A stretch of 64,000 nt of DNA from Lewinellaceae bacterium (GTDB lineage: Bacteria; Bacteroidota; Bacteroidia; Chitinophagales; Saprospiraceae): contig JACJYE010000006.1 in NCBI GenBank assembly GCA_020636255.1, positions 62,001 to 126,000 on the forward strand. Reading direction: 5' to 3'. Both the position numbers and the translations under genes were made by a program. Every line of letters starts with the position of its first letter. Position 1 is the first letter of the stretch. Positions 1 to 8,540 of the stretch are shown piece by piece. The notes below the pieces were generated by a model that saw only the letters and a program-made list of their open reading frames with translations, was not told where the DNA came from and did not search any database.

Positions 1-849
1 GTTGAGGAAGTGGATCAGGTAGTACTTGAAAGTCTCCTCAGCCGGCTTCATGCGTTCGAGTACGAAGTCGATGGCTTTGGAGATGGTATCGGGGTGTTGT
101 ACCTGCAATTTGTTCACGAAATAGTCGACGCGCTGGAACAGGAAAGGCGTGCGCAGCATACTGGGGTCGCCCAGGCCGAGGTTATCGAAGTAGTGGGACT
201 GGGTATAACGCCAGCGCTTGACCTGCAGTTCTTCGCCCTCTCCTTCGAGTTCCTTGGGCATATCGAGAGGCTGGTTGGCGTGTACGATAGCGGCTGTCAG
301 CGTTTTGGGGTGTTTGGCGATCAGCTCATTCTGGAAAGCACGCACCTCTTCATCTATCCTGGCGCGTTTTTCTTCCAGCTTGCTCTTTTGCTTCTCATCG
401 TCGCCGGCGGCGTTGATCTCTTCAGACAGTTTTTCAGCTACCGGTTTCTTTTCTTCCAGGAAGTTCAGGTACCGGTAAAAGAGCTCGTTGTCGGGCGCCC
501 CTTCAAAGCGGATGCCTTTGAGCAGGTCCTTGGCGTTAGCGTACACGGTAAAGTATTGTTCCCTGGGCGTGGCCAGCAGCTGAAAAAAATTGTTGTCGGG
601 CGCCAGAACGGCCAGGTAGACGCCGCCTTTGAGGGGCTCATCACCCGAGAATACGAAAAAACCGTTGGCATCTGCTTCTACCGTATCCAGCAGGTATTGC
701 TTCTCTCCGTAGTGGTACCCCAGGAAAAGCTTGGGCTCGGTATAGCCCTCCAGTTTTATTCTGATCTCGTGCCCGCCGGCTTCCGTCTGAGCGGCGGCTT
801 GCTGGAAGCAGAAAAAAGATAAAAAAGCAAAGATGGCCGGTAATCTCAT
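1..849 (-). CDS. DUF4369/DUF5106-type secreted thiol-disulfide protein, C-terminus cut by window edge
   Basis: The reading frame is open from an ATG at 849 to the left edge, giving 283 visible codons, so the C-terminus is missing. Residues 1-20 form a signal peptide ending in QQAAAQ. The next 90 or so residues (GHEIRIKLEGY, LFLGYHYGEKQYLLDT, PDNNFFQLL) look like the DUF4369 beta domain that precedes thioredoxin-like domains in Bacteroidota periplasmic proteins. A charged helical stretch of the DUF5106 kind follows. From family knowledge a TlpA-like thioredoxin domain would be expected further on, but it lies outside the window and cannot be confirmed. The likely place is the periplasm or outer membrane. 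The family call is good; the exact role is unknown. Confidence 0.75.
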   Translation of the reverse strand, partial: MRLPAIFAFLSFFCFQQAAAQTEAGGHEIRIKLEGYTEPKLFLGYHYGEKQYLLDTVEADANGFFVFSGDEPLKGGVYLAVLAPDNNFFQLLATPREQYFTVYANAKDLLKGIRFEGAPDNELFYRYLNFLEEKKPVAEKLSEEINAAGDDEKQKSKLEEKRARIDEEVRAFQNELIAKHPKTLTAAIVHANQPLDMPKELEGEGEELQVKRWRYTQSHYFDNLGLGDPSMLRTPFLFQRVDYFVNKLQVQHPDTISKAIDFVLERMKPAEETFKYYLIHFLN

Positions 850-993
850 CGTTCTTGGAATTTTGTTGGCAAAATAAAACGGTTGCAAATATCCATAGAA
901 TGTGACAAAAGGGAGCGCCTTTACAGCTATAAATCGGGCTGCAAGCATAACATTAACGCCTCATTAACGAATTTTGCCCAATGCGGGCCGGCA

Positions 994-3987
994 TTAGCGG
1001 TTGTTGTTTTTCTTTTCGGATTCGGCCTGAAGTGACCGCAGTTTCTCTTCTGCCTGTTTGATCTGGTTCTGCAGGTTTTCGAGCCGCTGCTGTTCTGCGT
1101 CGGCTTTTTTGCGCGTTTCGGCGGCCTGCTGGGCAAGCTTCGCTTTCTCGTCTTCATAGCGGGCACGTTCCTGGGCGATCTTCTCGGCGGTATCCTCCTT
1201 CACTTTGGTGATCTGCGACAGTGCCTGCTGGCGGGCCTCGTAGATGGCCTCAGAAGCTTCCTGTTTGGCCATGTTGATCTCTTCCAGAGATTGCTTGCGG
1301 GCGGTTTCGGCATCAGCTACATACTGGGCTTTCTTTTCGGCCGACTGTTTGCGGGCGGCTTCCACTTCGGCCTGAGCGTTAGCGCGGGCCGAAGTCACCT
1401 CATCGCGGGCTTTATCCTGGGCGGCTTTCACTTCCGCTGCCAGCTCATTCTTTCTGGTGTCGGCATTAGCTTTTGCCTGGGCAACGGCTTCCGCTGCCTG
1501 GCGCTGGGTGTTGGCCACCTCCTGGGCGGCGGCCTCTTTGGCCTTGCCGACGGCTTCGGCCGATTGCTCCCGCACCTGCAGCACTTCCAGGGCTATGGCT
1601 TCCTTCTGTTTGGAAGCCTGCTCGCGGGCAGCTTTCACCTCATTGGCCGATTGTTCGCGGGCGGTGCTGATCTCCTGGGCTGCCTTTGCACGGGCATCGG
1701 CCAGGCCTGCGGCCAGTTGTTCGCGTTCGCGGGCGCTGTTCTCACGTGCCTGGCGCACTGCATCCGCTTCATCCTTTTTCACCTGGGCCACCTGCTCGGC
1801 TGAAGCCCGGCGGGCATCGGCTACCTGGTTTGCCGATTCCTGCCTGGCGCGTTCGGCCTGTTCGCGGGCTTCGCCGATCTCGCGGGCGGCATTTTCCCGG
1901 ATGGTGGTCAGTTCGCCGGCAGCGCGGTTTCGGGCCGCTGCGATCTCTTCCGCCGACATGCTTTTGATCTCCTGTTCCTTGGCGCGGGCATCGGCTACAG
2001 CCTTCGCAGCTTCATCCTGTATCTGCTTGATCCGGCTATCGGCGGTTTCCTGAGCTTTGGCCACTTCCTGAGCGTATTGATCTTTGGCCTGGCCGGCGTT
2101 CTTGTTGGCCTCTTCCACTTTAGATGCTGCCACCTGGCGGGCTGACTCCACTTCCTGCTGGGCGCGCTCGCGGGCAGCCAGCACTTCGTCGGCCGATCGC
2201 TTACGCACCTCCTCTTCTTTTGCCTTGGCCTCGGCAACGGCCTGCTTCAGTTCCTCCTGAATGCGGGCCATTTCCTGGGCGGCGCGCTCGCGGGCGGCGG
2301 CCACTTCCTGAGCGATCTTCTCCTTTTCCGCATTGGCCTTATCCCGGGCTTCCGCCACCTTTTGCGTTTCCTGCTGGTTGATCTCCTGGATCGTGGTAGC
2401 GGCTTTGTTCCTGGCGGCGGCCACTTCGGCGGCGGCCGAAGCCTGGGTATCTTCCACCTCCTTTTTGGCTTTGGCTTTTTCTTCGGCCACCTGTTGTTTT
2501 GCCTGCCCGATCTCCTCGGCGGCCCGCTTGCGGGCTTCGGCTACTTCAAGAGCGGAGGCTTCTTTCTCCCGCGCCGCGTTTTCTCGGGCATCAGCGATCT
2601 CCGTAGCGGAATTCTCCTTCACCAGGGCCGTTTCTTCGGCTGCCTTGCGGCGCGATTCGGCCACCTCGAAGGCGATGCGTTCTTTTTCCAGCACAGCGTT
2701 CTCCCTGATCTTGGCGACCTCCTGGGCGGACTCTTCACGGGCGAGCAGGACCTGCTCGGCTGCCGTTTTCCTGGAAGTGACCACATCTTCCGCCGTTTTT
2801 TCCTTCTCCTGGCTAGCCTGCTGGCGGGCATTCTGAATGATGCTCGCCGTCTCTTCCTGGATGCGCTTCAACTCGGAGGCGGAGGTCTCCCTGGCGGAAG
2901 CGATCTCATCGGCATATTCCAGCTTCGCCAGGTCCAGTTTCTCTTTGATGGCTTTGATCTCCGTGGCGGCGCGCTCGCGGGTGGAGGCCACTTCCTGGGC
3001 CGACTCCAGCTGGGCCTGTTGTATCGCTTCGTTGGCGCGCTGGCGGGCCTGAGCTACATCGAGGGTGATCTTCTCCATTTCTCCGGCGGCACGTTCGCGG
3101 GCTTCCTTGACCTGCTCGGCCAGCTGTTCGCGGGCGGCATTGATCTCCTCTAGTGATTTCTGGCGTGCTTCGACCACCTCATCGGCAAATTTTTTCTTCT
3201 GAGTGGCGGCGTTTTCCTGGGCCAGGCTCACCTCTTGTTGCAGGCGCGACCTGGTTTCATCCGCCCTGGCCTTTTCGGCGGCGATCTCCTGTTTCAGGCG
3301 TTCCTTGGTTTCCTGCAGTTCGCGGCGCAGAGCGTTCACCTCCGCTTCATCGGCAGGGTCGGCGGCCACGGCATGGGGCTTGGCATGGTTGTCGGGCGTA
3401 GTGGCACTGCCTCCCGATTTCGGCGAAGGCGACGCCGTGATCACATTGCCCGTCAATTCCACATCATTGACCTTGGAGCGGTCGAGCCGCTGGCTGAAAC
3501 AGTCCACCAGCTGGCTGAACTCCGTTTTACGGCTGTCGTTGATGGTGAACTTGCGCATCTCCTTGCTGATATTGTTCTTGATGTACAAGGTGGTGATATC
3601 GGCGCTGCCGAACCACTGGATGGCATTAAGGTCGAGTTGCAGGATATTGCTGTACACGGGTGTGCCGCCTTCTGAGTTGACCTCTCCCATAGCGATGAAA
3701 CGGTAGGAACGGCGCACGGTATTTTCATCCATAAAGATGATCTCATCATCCTGGTTGAATTCAACGCCAGCTTTGGAATAGACTTTGGCCGTGACGCCCT
3801 TGTTGTCGCTGCGCAGTTCCAGGCTGTAGGTATAGTTGCCCCTGACGACGAGGGTCTGCATGGATGTACGCAGAATATGGGTTCCTTCGATCACACGGTC
3901 TTCCACGATCAGGGCGTCGCATTGGCTTTGAGCTGCTACGGAATACAGCAGGAGCATAAGCAGCAAGGCAAGCTGGATGGATCTCAT
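994..3987 (-). CDS. Long secreted alpha-helical (coiled-coil-like) protein
   Basis: About 997 residues. The start chosen is the ATG directly before a signal peptide (MRSIQLALLLMLLLYSVAAQ); an upstream in-frame ATG at 4068 would bury that signal. Residues 30-190 form a compact, non-repetitive domain that I do not recognise. From about residue 215 to the end the chain is almost uninterrupted Ala/Glu/Lys/Arg/Gln helix. Anchor triplets such as ARE, SRK and AKE recur at spacings of 11 or 18 residues, not simple heptads, which suggests a straight or right-handed helical rod. No transmembrane segment or C-terminal sorting domain is visible. It lies alone between a thioredoxin-type gene and pyrB. A periplasmic spacer or structural rod is an inference; no function is known. 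Confidence 0.8.
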   Translation of the reverse strand: MRSIQLALLLMLLLYSVAAQSQCDALIVEDRVIEGTHILRTSMQTLVVRGNYTYSLELRSDNKGVTAKVYSKAGVEFNQDDEIIFMDENTVRRSYRFIAMGEVNSEGGTPVYSNILQLDLNAIQWFGSADITTLYIKNNISKEMRKFTINDSRKTEFSQLVDCFSQRLDRSKVNDVELTGNVITASPSPKSGGSATTPDNHAKPHAVAADPADEAEVNALRRELQETKERLKQEIAAEKARADETRSRLQQEVSLAQENAATQKKKFADEVVEARQKSLEEINAAREQLAEQVKEARERAAGEMEKITLDVAQARQRANEAIQQAQLESAQEVASTRERAATEIKAIKEKLDLAKLEYADEIASARETSASELKRIQEETASIIQNARQQASQEKEKTAEDVVTSRKTAAEQVLLAREESAQEVAKIRENAVLEKERIAFEVAESRRKAAEETALVKENSATEIADARENAAREKEASALEVAEARKRAAEEIGQAKQQVAEEKAKAKKEVEDTQASAAAEVAAARNKAATTIQEINQQETQKVAEARDKANAEKEKIAQEVAAARERAAQEMARIQEELKQAVAEAKAKEEEVRKRSADEVLAARERAQQEVESARQVAASKVEEANKNAGQAKDQYAQEVAKAQETADSRIKQIQDEAAKAVADARAKEQEIKSMSAEEIAAARNRAAGELTTIRENAAREIGEAREQAERARQESANQVADARRASAEQVAQVKKDEADAVRQARENSAREREQLAAGLADARAKAAQEISTAREQSANEVKAAREQASKQKEAIALEVLQVREQSAEAVGKAKEAAAQEVANTQRQAAEAVAQAKANADTRKNELAAEVKAAQDKARDEVTSARANAQAEVEAARKQSAEKKAQYVADAETARKQSLEEINMAKQEASEAIYEARQQALSQITKVKEDTAEKIAQERARYEDEKAKLAQQAAETRKKADAEQQRLENLQNQIKQAEEKLRSLQAESEKKNNNR

Positions 3988-4162
3988 ATTGGGTTGGGTT
4001 TGAATCTGTAATATAAACCTTTTGAGCATTTTTTTTCCAGGATTCAGGAGAATTGCAGGCCTGTACATCCCTTACTGTTTCACAATAAGCGGGAGTGGCA
4101 ACACATTTTCGAGGTGGGGTATTTTGGCTTAAACGGAATACTGAACTGAAGGATTGTGCAGC

Positions 4163-5095
4163 TTATCTTTTTGCTGCCAGGAGGTACAGAACGGCCATAC
4201 GGACAGCTACGCCGTTCTCCACCTGCTGAAGGATGATGGAATGCTCGGAATCCGCCACATCGCTGGTGATCTCCACACCGCGATTGATGGGCCCGGGGTG
4301 CATGATCACGATCGGCTTGTCCAGGCTGTCCAGCAGTGGGCGGTTGAGGCCGAAATACTGGGCGTACTCCCGCAGCGACGAGAAGTAAGAGATGTCCTGC
4401 CTTTCCAGCTGTATGCGCAGGACGTTGGCGACATCACACCAGCGGAGGCTGTCCTTCAGGTCGTGAGATACTTCGACTCCCAGTTCGGTAATGTGTTTTG
4501 GAATAAGGGTCGGCGGCCCACATACGCGGACGTTGGCGCCCAGCTTGTTCAGGCAGAAGATGTTGCTCAGGGCCACGCGGGAGTGCAGGATATCGCCAAA
4601 AATGGCGACATTCTTGCCGGCCAGATCACCCACTTTCTCTTCCATCGAGAAGGCATCGAGCAACGCCTGAGTAGGGTGCTCATGGGTGCCGTCGCCGGCA
4701 TTGACGATATTGGCGTCGATATGCTGTGCGAGGAAGTGGTGCGCGCCGGGAGCCGGGTGGCGCATCACGACCATATCGACCTTCATGGAAAGGATGTTGT
4801 TGACCGTATCCAGCAGGGTCTCGCCCTTTTTGACCGAAGACGAGGAAGCAGAGAAATTGACGATATCGGCCGAGAGGCGCTTTTCCGCCAGTTCGAACGA
4901 AATACGTGTACGGGTGGAATTTTCAAAAAAAAGGTTGGCTACGGTGACGTCCCGCAACGAGGGTACTTTTTTGATCGGGCGGTTCAGCACCTCTTTGAAG
5001 CTCTTCGCCGTTTCAAAAATAAGGCGGATATCCGCCTCGGACAGGTACTTGATGCCCAGTACGTGTTTTGTGCTCAGTTGTTGTACGGTAGCCAT
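4163..5095 (-). CDS. pyrB: Aspartate carbamoyltransferase catalytic subunit
   Basis: Catalyses carbamoyl phosphate + L-aspartate to N-carbamoyl-aspartate, the committed step of pyrimidine synthesis, in the cytoplasm. The 310-residue length is normal. The carbamoyl-phosphate motif STRTR lies in FFENSTRTRISFE, and HPTQALLD and the C-terminal HPGPINRGVE loop are also present. The ATG directly abuts the TAA stop of pyrR with no spacer, so the two are translationally coupled. No pyrI regulatory subunit lies next to it, so allosteric control by that subunit is not supported here. Confidence 0.97.
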   Translation of the reverse strand: MATVQQLSTKHVLGIKYLSEADIRLIFETAKSFKEVLNRPIKKVPSLRDVTVANLFFENSTRTRISFELAEKRLSADIVNFSASSSSVKKGETLLDTVNNILSMKVDMVVMRHPAPGAHHFLAQHIDANIVNAGDGTHEHPTQALLDAFSMEEKVGDLAGKNVAIFGDILHSRVALSNIFCLNKLGANVRVCGPPTLIPKHITELGVEVSHDLKDSLRWCDVANVLRIQLERQDISYFSSLREYAQYFGLNRPLLDSLDKPIVIMHPGPINRGVEITSDVADSEHSIILQQVENGVAVRMAVLYLLAAKR

Positions 5096-5656
5096 TTATT
5101 TCTCAGCCTCCTTTTTGTCTGCGAACAACAATACCCGGTCCTCTCCGTCGAATTCGGCCCAGTCCACCCGTACATAAGCATGGTCCAGGGCATCTACCTG
5201 TACTCCGATGTAGTCCGACTGTATCGGCAGGTGGCGGTTGAACCGGCGGTCCACTAAAGCAAGCAGTTCTACCTGCCGGGGCCTGCCGTAGTGGTTCAGG
5301 GCCGTCAGGGCGGCCTGTACGGTGCGGCCGGTGTACAGGACATCGTCGACCAGCACTACGCGCTTATCTTCCACAATAAAATCGATCTCGGTAGGGCTGG
5401 CCTTCAAGGGCTTCTCCCGCGTCCTGAAGTCGTCGCGATAAAATGTTATGTCGAGCTTGCCGTAAAGGATATCGCCCGTGTCGAGGATGGCAGACAGGCG
5501 CTGGTATAGCCGGTTGGACAAGTGTACGCCCCGCGGCTGGATACCTACCAGGCAGGTATTTTCAAAAGCGCCGTGCTGCTCGATCAACTGATGACAAAGG
5601 CGGTCGATGGTCAGCGCAAAACGCTCGTGTCCGATGATTAGTCTTCCCTTACTCAT
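5096..5656 (-). CDS. pyrR: PyrR bifunctional pyrimidine regulator / uracil phosphoribosyltransferase
   Basis: 186 residues from the ATG at 5656; an upstream in-frame TTG at 5668 is less likely. The PRPP-binding loop VVLVDDVLYTGRT is intact, as is the N-terminal VGIQPRG segment typical of PyrR. Known PyrR proteins bind pyr mRNA leaders and usually also make UMP from uracil and PRPP. Here pyrR is the first gene of a pyrR-pyrB operon. A TATATTTG sequence ends only ten bases before the start codon, leaving little room for a leader attenuator if that is the promoter. The enzyme role is therefore safer than RNA-binding control in cis. Confidence 0.93.
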   Translation of the reverse strand: MSKGRLIIGHERFALTIDRLCHQLIEQHGAFENTCLVGIQPRGVHLSNRLYQRLSAILDTGDILYGKLDITFYRDDFRTREKPLKASPTEIDFIVEDKRVVLVDDVLYTGRTVQAALTALNHYGRPRQVELLALVDRRFNRHLPIQSDYIGVQVDALDHAYVRVDWAEFDGEDRVLLFADKKEAEK

Positions 5657-5665
5657 AGGCCCAGG

Positions 5666-5673
5666 CAAATATA
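5666..5673 (-). promoter_or_regulatory. Candidate -7 box of the pyrR-pyrB operon
   Basis: The minus strand reads TATATTTG here, a full match to the Bacteroidota TAnnTTTG element. It would place transcription start almost at the pyrR ATG. No good -33 TTG is seen at the usual spacing, so this is a weak call. Confidence 0.35.
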
Positions 5674-5894
5674 TACCGTTTACCGGAAAAAGCCCGCTCC
5701 GGCAAAATAGGATTTTTTTTTATCGCCCATTAAACTTTCTATGCTCACTCCAGTCTATCCTGCAAACACCGGTACTTCCGGGCATTTGGAACGGTGCACA
5801 CGCTCCCTCTACTACTAGTTATTTTAATTCCATTAACCCGTGGCGGCCGTAAACCCTGTTTTCGCTCCGCCTCCAAAAAAAACAATGTAGCATT

Positions 5895-6716
5895 ATGAAA
5901 AAGCAATTCTGGTTCTTAGCTGTTTTTTTCGCCGGCGCGCTGGCCTTCACGGCCTGTGAGAAGAACGATACCGAAGCCATCTCCGACACCGATGAGGCCG
6001 TGATCACGGGCGAGGACGAAACGGCCGCCGCCAACCTCTTCCAGGATACGGAGGACGAGGTCGACTACGAGATCGAAACCCGTGACCCGAACGACGATTG
6101 CCCCACCATCACCGTCACGCCTGACGATGGTTCCTTCCCGCGCACCATTACTATCGATTACGGGACGGACGGATGCCTCGGCCTCCACGGCCGGGTCCGT
6201 AAGGGTGTGGTCATCGTCACGCTGACCGACTCGCTGAATAACCCGGGCGCCGTGCGCACCGTCACCTTCGACAACTTCTTCGTCGACGACGCTCAGATCC
6301 AGGGCGTTAAGGCCCTCACCAACGAGGGGTACAACTCGGCTGGGCTGCCTACCTTCAGCCGCAGCGTAGAAGGCGCCAGCATCACCTTCCCGAATGGCGA
6401 CGTGACGAGCTGGCAGGCCAGCCACACCGTCGTCGTGATCGGAGGCAGCGACACCCCGCAGATAACCGACAATGTAATAGAGGTCAGCGGTGGCAGCTCA
6501 GGCGTCAACCGCCACGGCGTAGCCTTCACCGTTGAGATCACTACCCCACTGGTGAAAAGCAAAAACTGCCCCTGGGTGGAGAGCGGTGTTAAAGCCATCA
6601 CCACCAACAGCAGAACCCGTATGCTCGACTATGGCGACGGCGAGTGCGACCGGGTTGCCACCTTAACCTTCGCCAATGGCTTCAGCCGGGATATCCTGAT
6701 CCGCAGATGGTGGTAA
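5895..6716 (+). CDS. Exported lipoprotein of unknown function
   Basis: 273 residues. The N-terminus has a lipoprotein signal with lipobox AFTAC (residues 17-21, Cys21 lipidated), followed by an acidic linker rich in Asp and Glu (about residues 22-66), as often seen before surface-exposed lipoprotein domains in Bacteroidota. The rest is a predicted beta-rich domain with DDCPTITVTPDDGSFPRT and DYGDGECDRVATLTF, containing several cysteines that could pair. I do not recognise the family with certainty. The gene stands alone and converges on glnS, the two being separated by a strong shared terminator. Confidence 0.8.
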   Translation: MKKQFWFLAVFFAGALAFTACEKNDTEAISDTDEAVITGEDETAAANLFQDTEDEVDYEIETRDPNDDCPTITVTPDDGSFPRTITIDYGTDGCLGLHGRVRKGVVIVTLTDSLNNPGAVRTVTFDNFFVDDAQIQGVKALTNEGYNSAGLPTFSRSVEGASITFPNGDVTSWQASHTVVVIGGSDTPQITDNVIEVSGGSSGVNRHGVAFTVEITTPLVKSKNCPWVESGVKAITTNSRTRMLDYGDGECDRVATLTFANGFSRDILIRRWW

Positions 6717-6730
6717 GGGATGACATATAA

Positions 6731-6774
6731 AGAAAAGGGCCTTACCCGGAGTTTACCGGGTAAGGCCCTTTTCT
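6731..6774. terminator. Bidirectional rho-independent terminator
   Basis: A perfect 19-bp stem with a 6-base loop (AGTTTA): one arm reads AGAAAAGGGCCTTACCCGG and the other is its exact complement. The A/T-rich stem bases give a T-run in either direction. It sits between the convergent lipoprotein gene and glnS and can serve both. Confidence 0.93.
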
Positions 6775-6797
6775 ATTTGGCATGATAAGATCCGGCC

Positions 6798-8501
6798 TCA
6801 ATCCTTACTCTGCAGCTTAGCCCAGGTGTCCTTGAGGGTGACGGTGCGGTTGAAGATGAGCTGGCCGGGGGATCTGTCCGTATCCACACAGAAGTAGCCC
6901 ATGCGGAGGAACTGGAACTGCTGGCCGGGACGGGCCTCTGCCAGGCTGGGCTCGACGTAGGCCTTTCCTATCAGCTGCAGGGAATCGCGGTTAAAGAATT
7001 CCATATAATCCTTCCCTTCATGCGCGTCCGGCTGCGGGTCGGTGAACAGACGGTCGTACAGGCGGACTTCGGCTTCCAGGGCATGGGCAGCGGAAACCCA
7101 GTGAAGGGTGCCTTTAGCCTTAATGCCCGACGTATCCTGCCCGCTGCGGCTATCCGGGTAGTAAGTGCAGTGTACTTCCGTCACCTCGCCGCTCTGAGGG
7201 TCTTTGACGAAGTGTTCACAGTGCAGGATGTAAGCGCCCTTCAGGCGGACGTCCAGGCCCGGGCCCATACGGAAGTATTTCTTAGGCGGGTCCTCCATAA
7301 AGTCTTCCTTTTCGATGTACAACTCGCGGGAGAAAGGCATAGTGCGGGTGCCCATGCTCTCGTCTTCCGGGTTGTTCTCCACCGTCATGTGCTCCACTTT
7401 TTCCTCGGGGTAATTCGTAATGACCACTTTGAGGGGGTCCAGGACGCCCATCACCCGTGATGCTGTTTTGTTGAGCTCGTCGCGCACGCAGAACTCGAGC
7501 AGGCTTACATCGATGAGGTTTTCACGGCGGGCCACGCCGGCCTTGTTGCAGAACAGGCGGATTGCTGCCGGCGGGTAGCCCCGGCGGCGCATACCCGATA
7601 TGGTCGGCATCCGGGGGTCGTCCCAGCCGCTGACGTATTTCTCCTTGACCAGCTTGAGCAGGCGCCGCTTGCTGGTGATCATATAAGCGACGTTCATACG
7701 GGCAAACTCGATCTGCCGGGAGGGGAAGATCTCCAGCTTTTCGATGAACCAGTCGTAGAGCGGCCGGTGATGGATGAACTCGAGCGAGCACAGCGAGTGG
7801 GTAATGCCTTCGATGGAATCGGACTGCCCGTGCGCGAAATCGTACATGGGGTAAATGCACCAGTCATCGCCTGTGCGGTGGTGGTGGTCGCGCTTAATGC
7901 GGTACAGGATGGGGTCGCGCATGTGCATGTTATCGGAAGCCATATCGATACGGGCCCTCAGGACATGGGAGCCGTCGGCGAACATCCCGTCGCGCATCTG
8001 CTGAAAGAGCATCAGGTTTTCCTCCACGGAGCGGTTGCGGTGAGGGCTCTCCTGGCCCGGCTCTGTAGGCGTGCCTTTCATCGCGGCGATCTGTTCCGGC
8101 GTCGAGTCGTCGACGTATGCCAGGCCTTTACGAACGAGCTTAAGGGCGTATTCGTACAATTGTTCGAAATAGTCCGAAGCGTAGTACTCGCGGTCGTCCC
8201 AGTCGAAGCCCAGCCAGTGGATGTCGCGTTTGATATTCTCGACGTATTCCGTCTCTTCCGTGGTGGGGTTGGTATCGTCGAAACGCAGGTTGGTCAGCCC
8301 ACCGTATTTCTGAGCGATCTCAAAGTTGACGGTAATGGCCTTGGCATGCCCGATATGCAGGTAGCCGTTGGGCTCCGGCGGGAAGCGGGTGTGCACCCGG
8401 CCGCTGTGTTTACCGTTCCTGATATCTTCCTCGATGATCTGCTCGATAAAGTTCAGGGATTCCCCCCTGTTGTTCTCTTCAGTAGTTTTGAGCTCGCTCA
8501 T
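6798..8501 (-). CDS. glnS: Glutaminyl-tRNA synthetase
   Basis: 567 residues, close to the 554 of the E. coli enzyme. Class I signature PPEPNGYLHIGHAKA lies near residue 45, and the KMSKS-equivalent region reads MITSKRRLLKL. It charges tRNA-Gln directly, so this organism need not rely on the GatCAB amidation route for glutamine. The start MSELKTTEE is chosen because the segment FIEQIIEEDIRNGKH, conserved in the family, follows soon after. It is the second gene of an argS-glnS unit, 39 bases after the argS stop. Confidence 0.97.
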   Translation of the reverse strand: MSELKTTEENNRGESLNFIEQIIEEDIRNGKHSGRVHTRFPPEPNGYLHIGHAKAITVNFEIAQKYGGLTNLRFDDTNPTTEETEYVENIKRDIHWLGFDWDDREYYASDYFEQLYEYALKLVRKGLAYVDDSTPEQIAAMKGTPTEPGQESPHRNRSVEENLMLFQQMRDGMFADGSHVLRARIDMASDNMHMRDPILYRIKRDHHHRTGDDWCIYPMYDFAHGQSDSIEGITHSLCSLEFIHHRPLYDWFIEKLEIFPSRQIEFARMNVAYMITSKRRLLKLVKEKYVSGWDDPRMPTISGMRRRGYPPAAIRLFCNKAGVARRENLIDVSLLEFCVRDELNKTASRVMGVLDPLKVVITNYPEEKVEHMTVENNPEDESMGTRTMPFSRELYIEKEDFMEDPPKKYFRMGPGLDVRLKGAYILHCEHFVKDPQSGEVTEVHCTYYPDSRSGQDTSGIKAKGTLHWVSAAHALEAEVRLYDRLFTDPQPDAHEGKDYMEFFNRDSLQLIGKAYVEPSLAEARPGQQFQFLRMGYFCVDTDRSPGQLIFNRTVTLKDTWAKLQSKD

Positions 8502-8540
8502 GGAAATGGTTATTTCATTGAATAGTGATCTGATCTTTGT

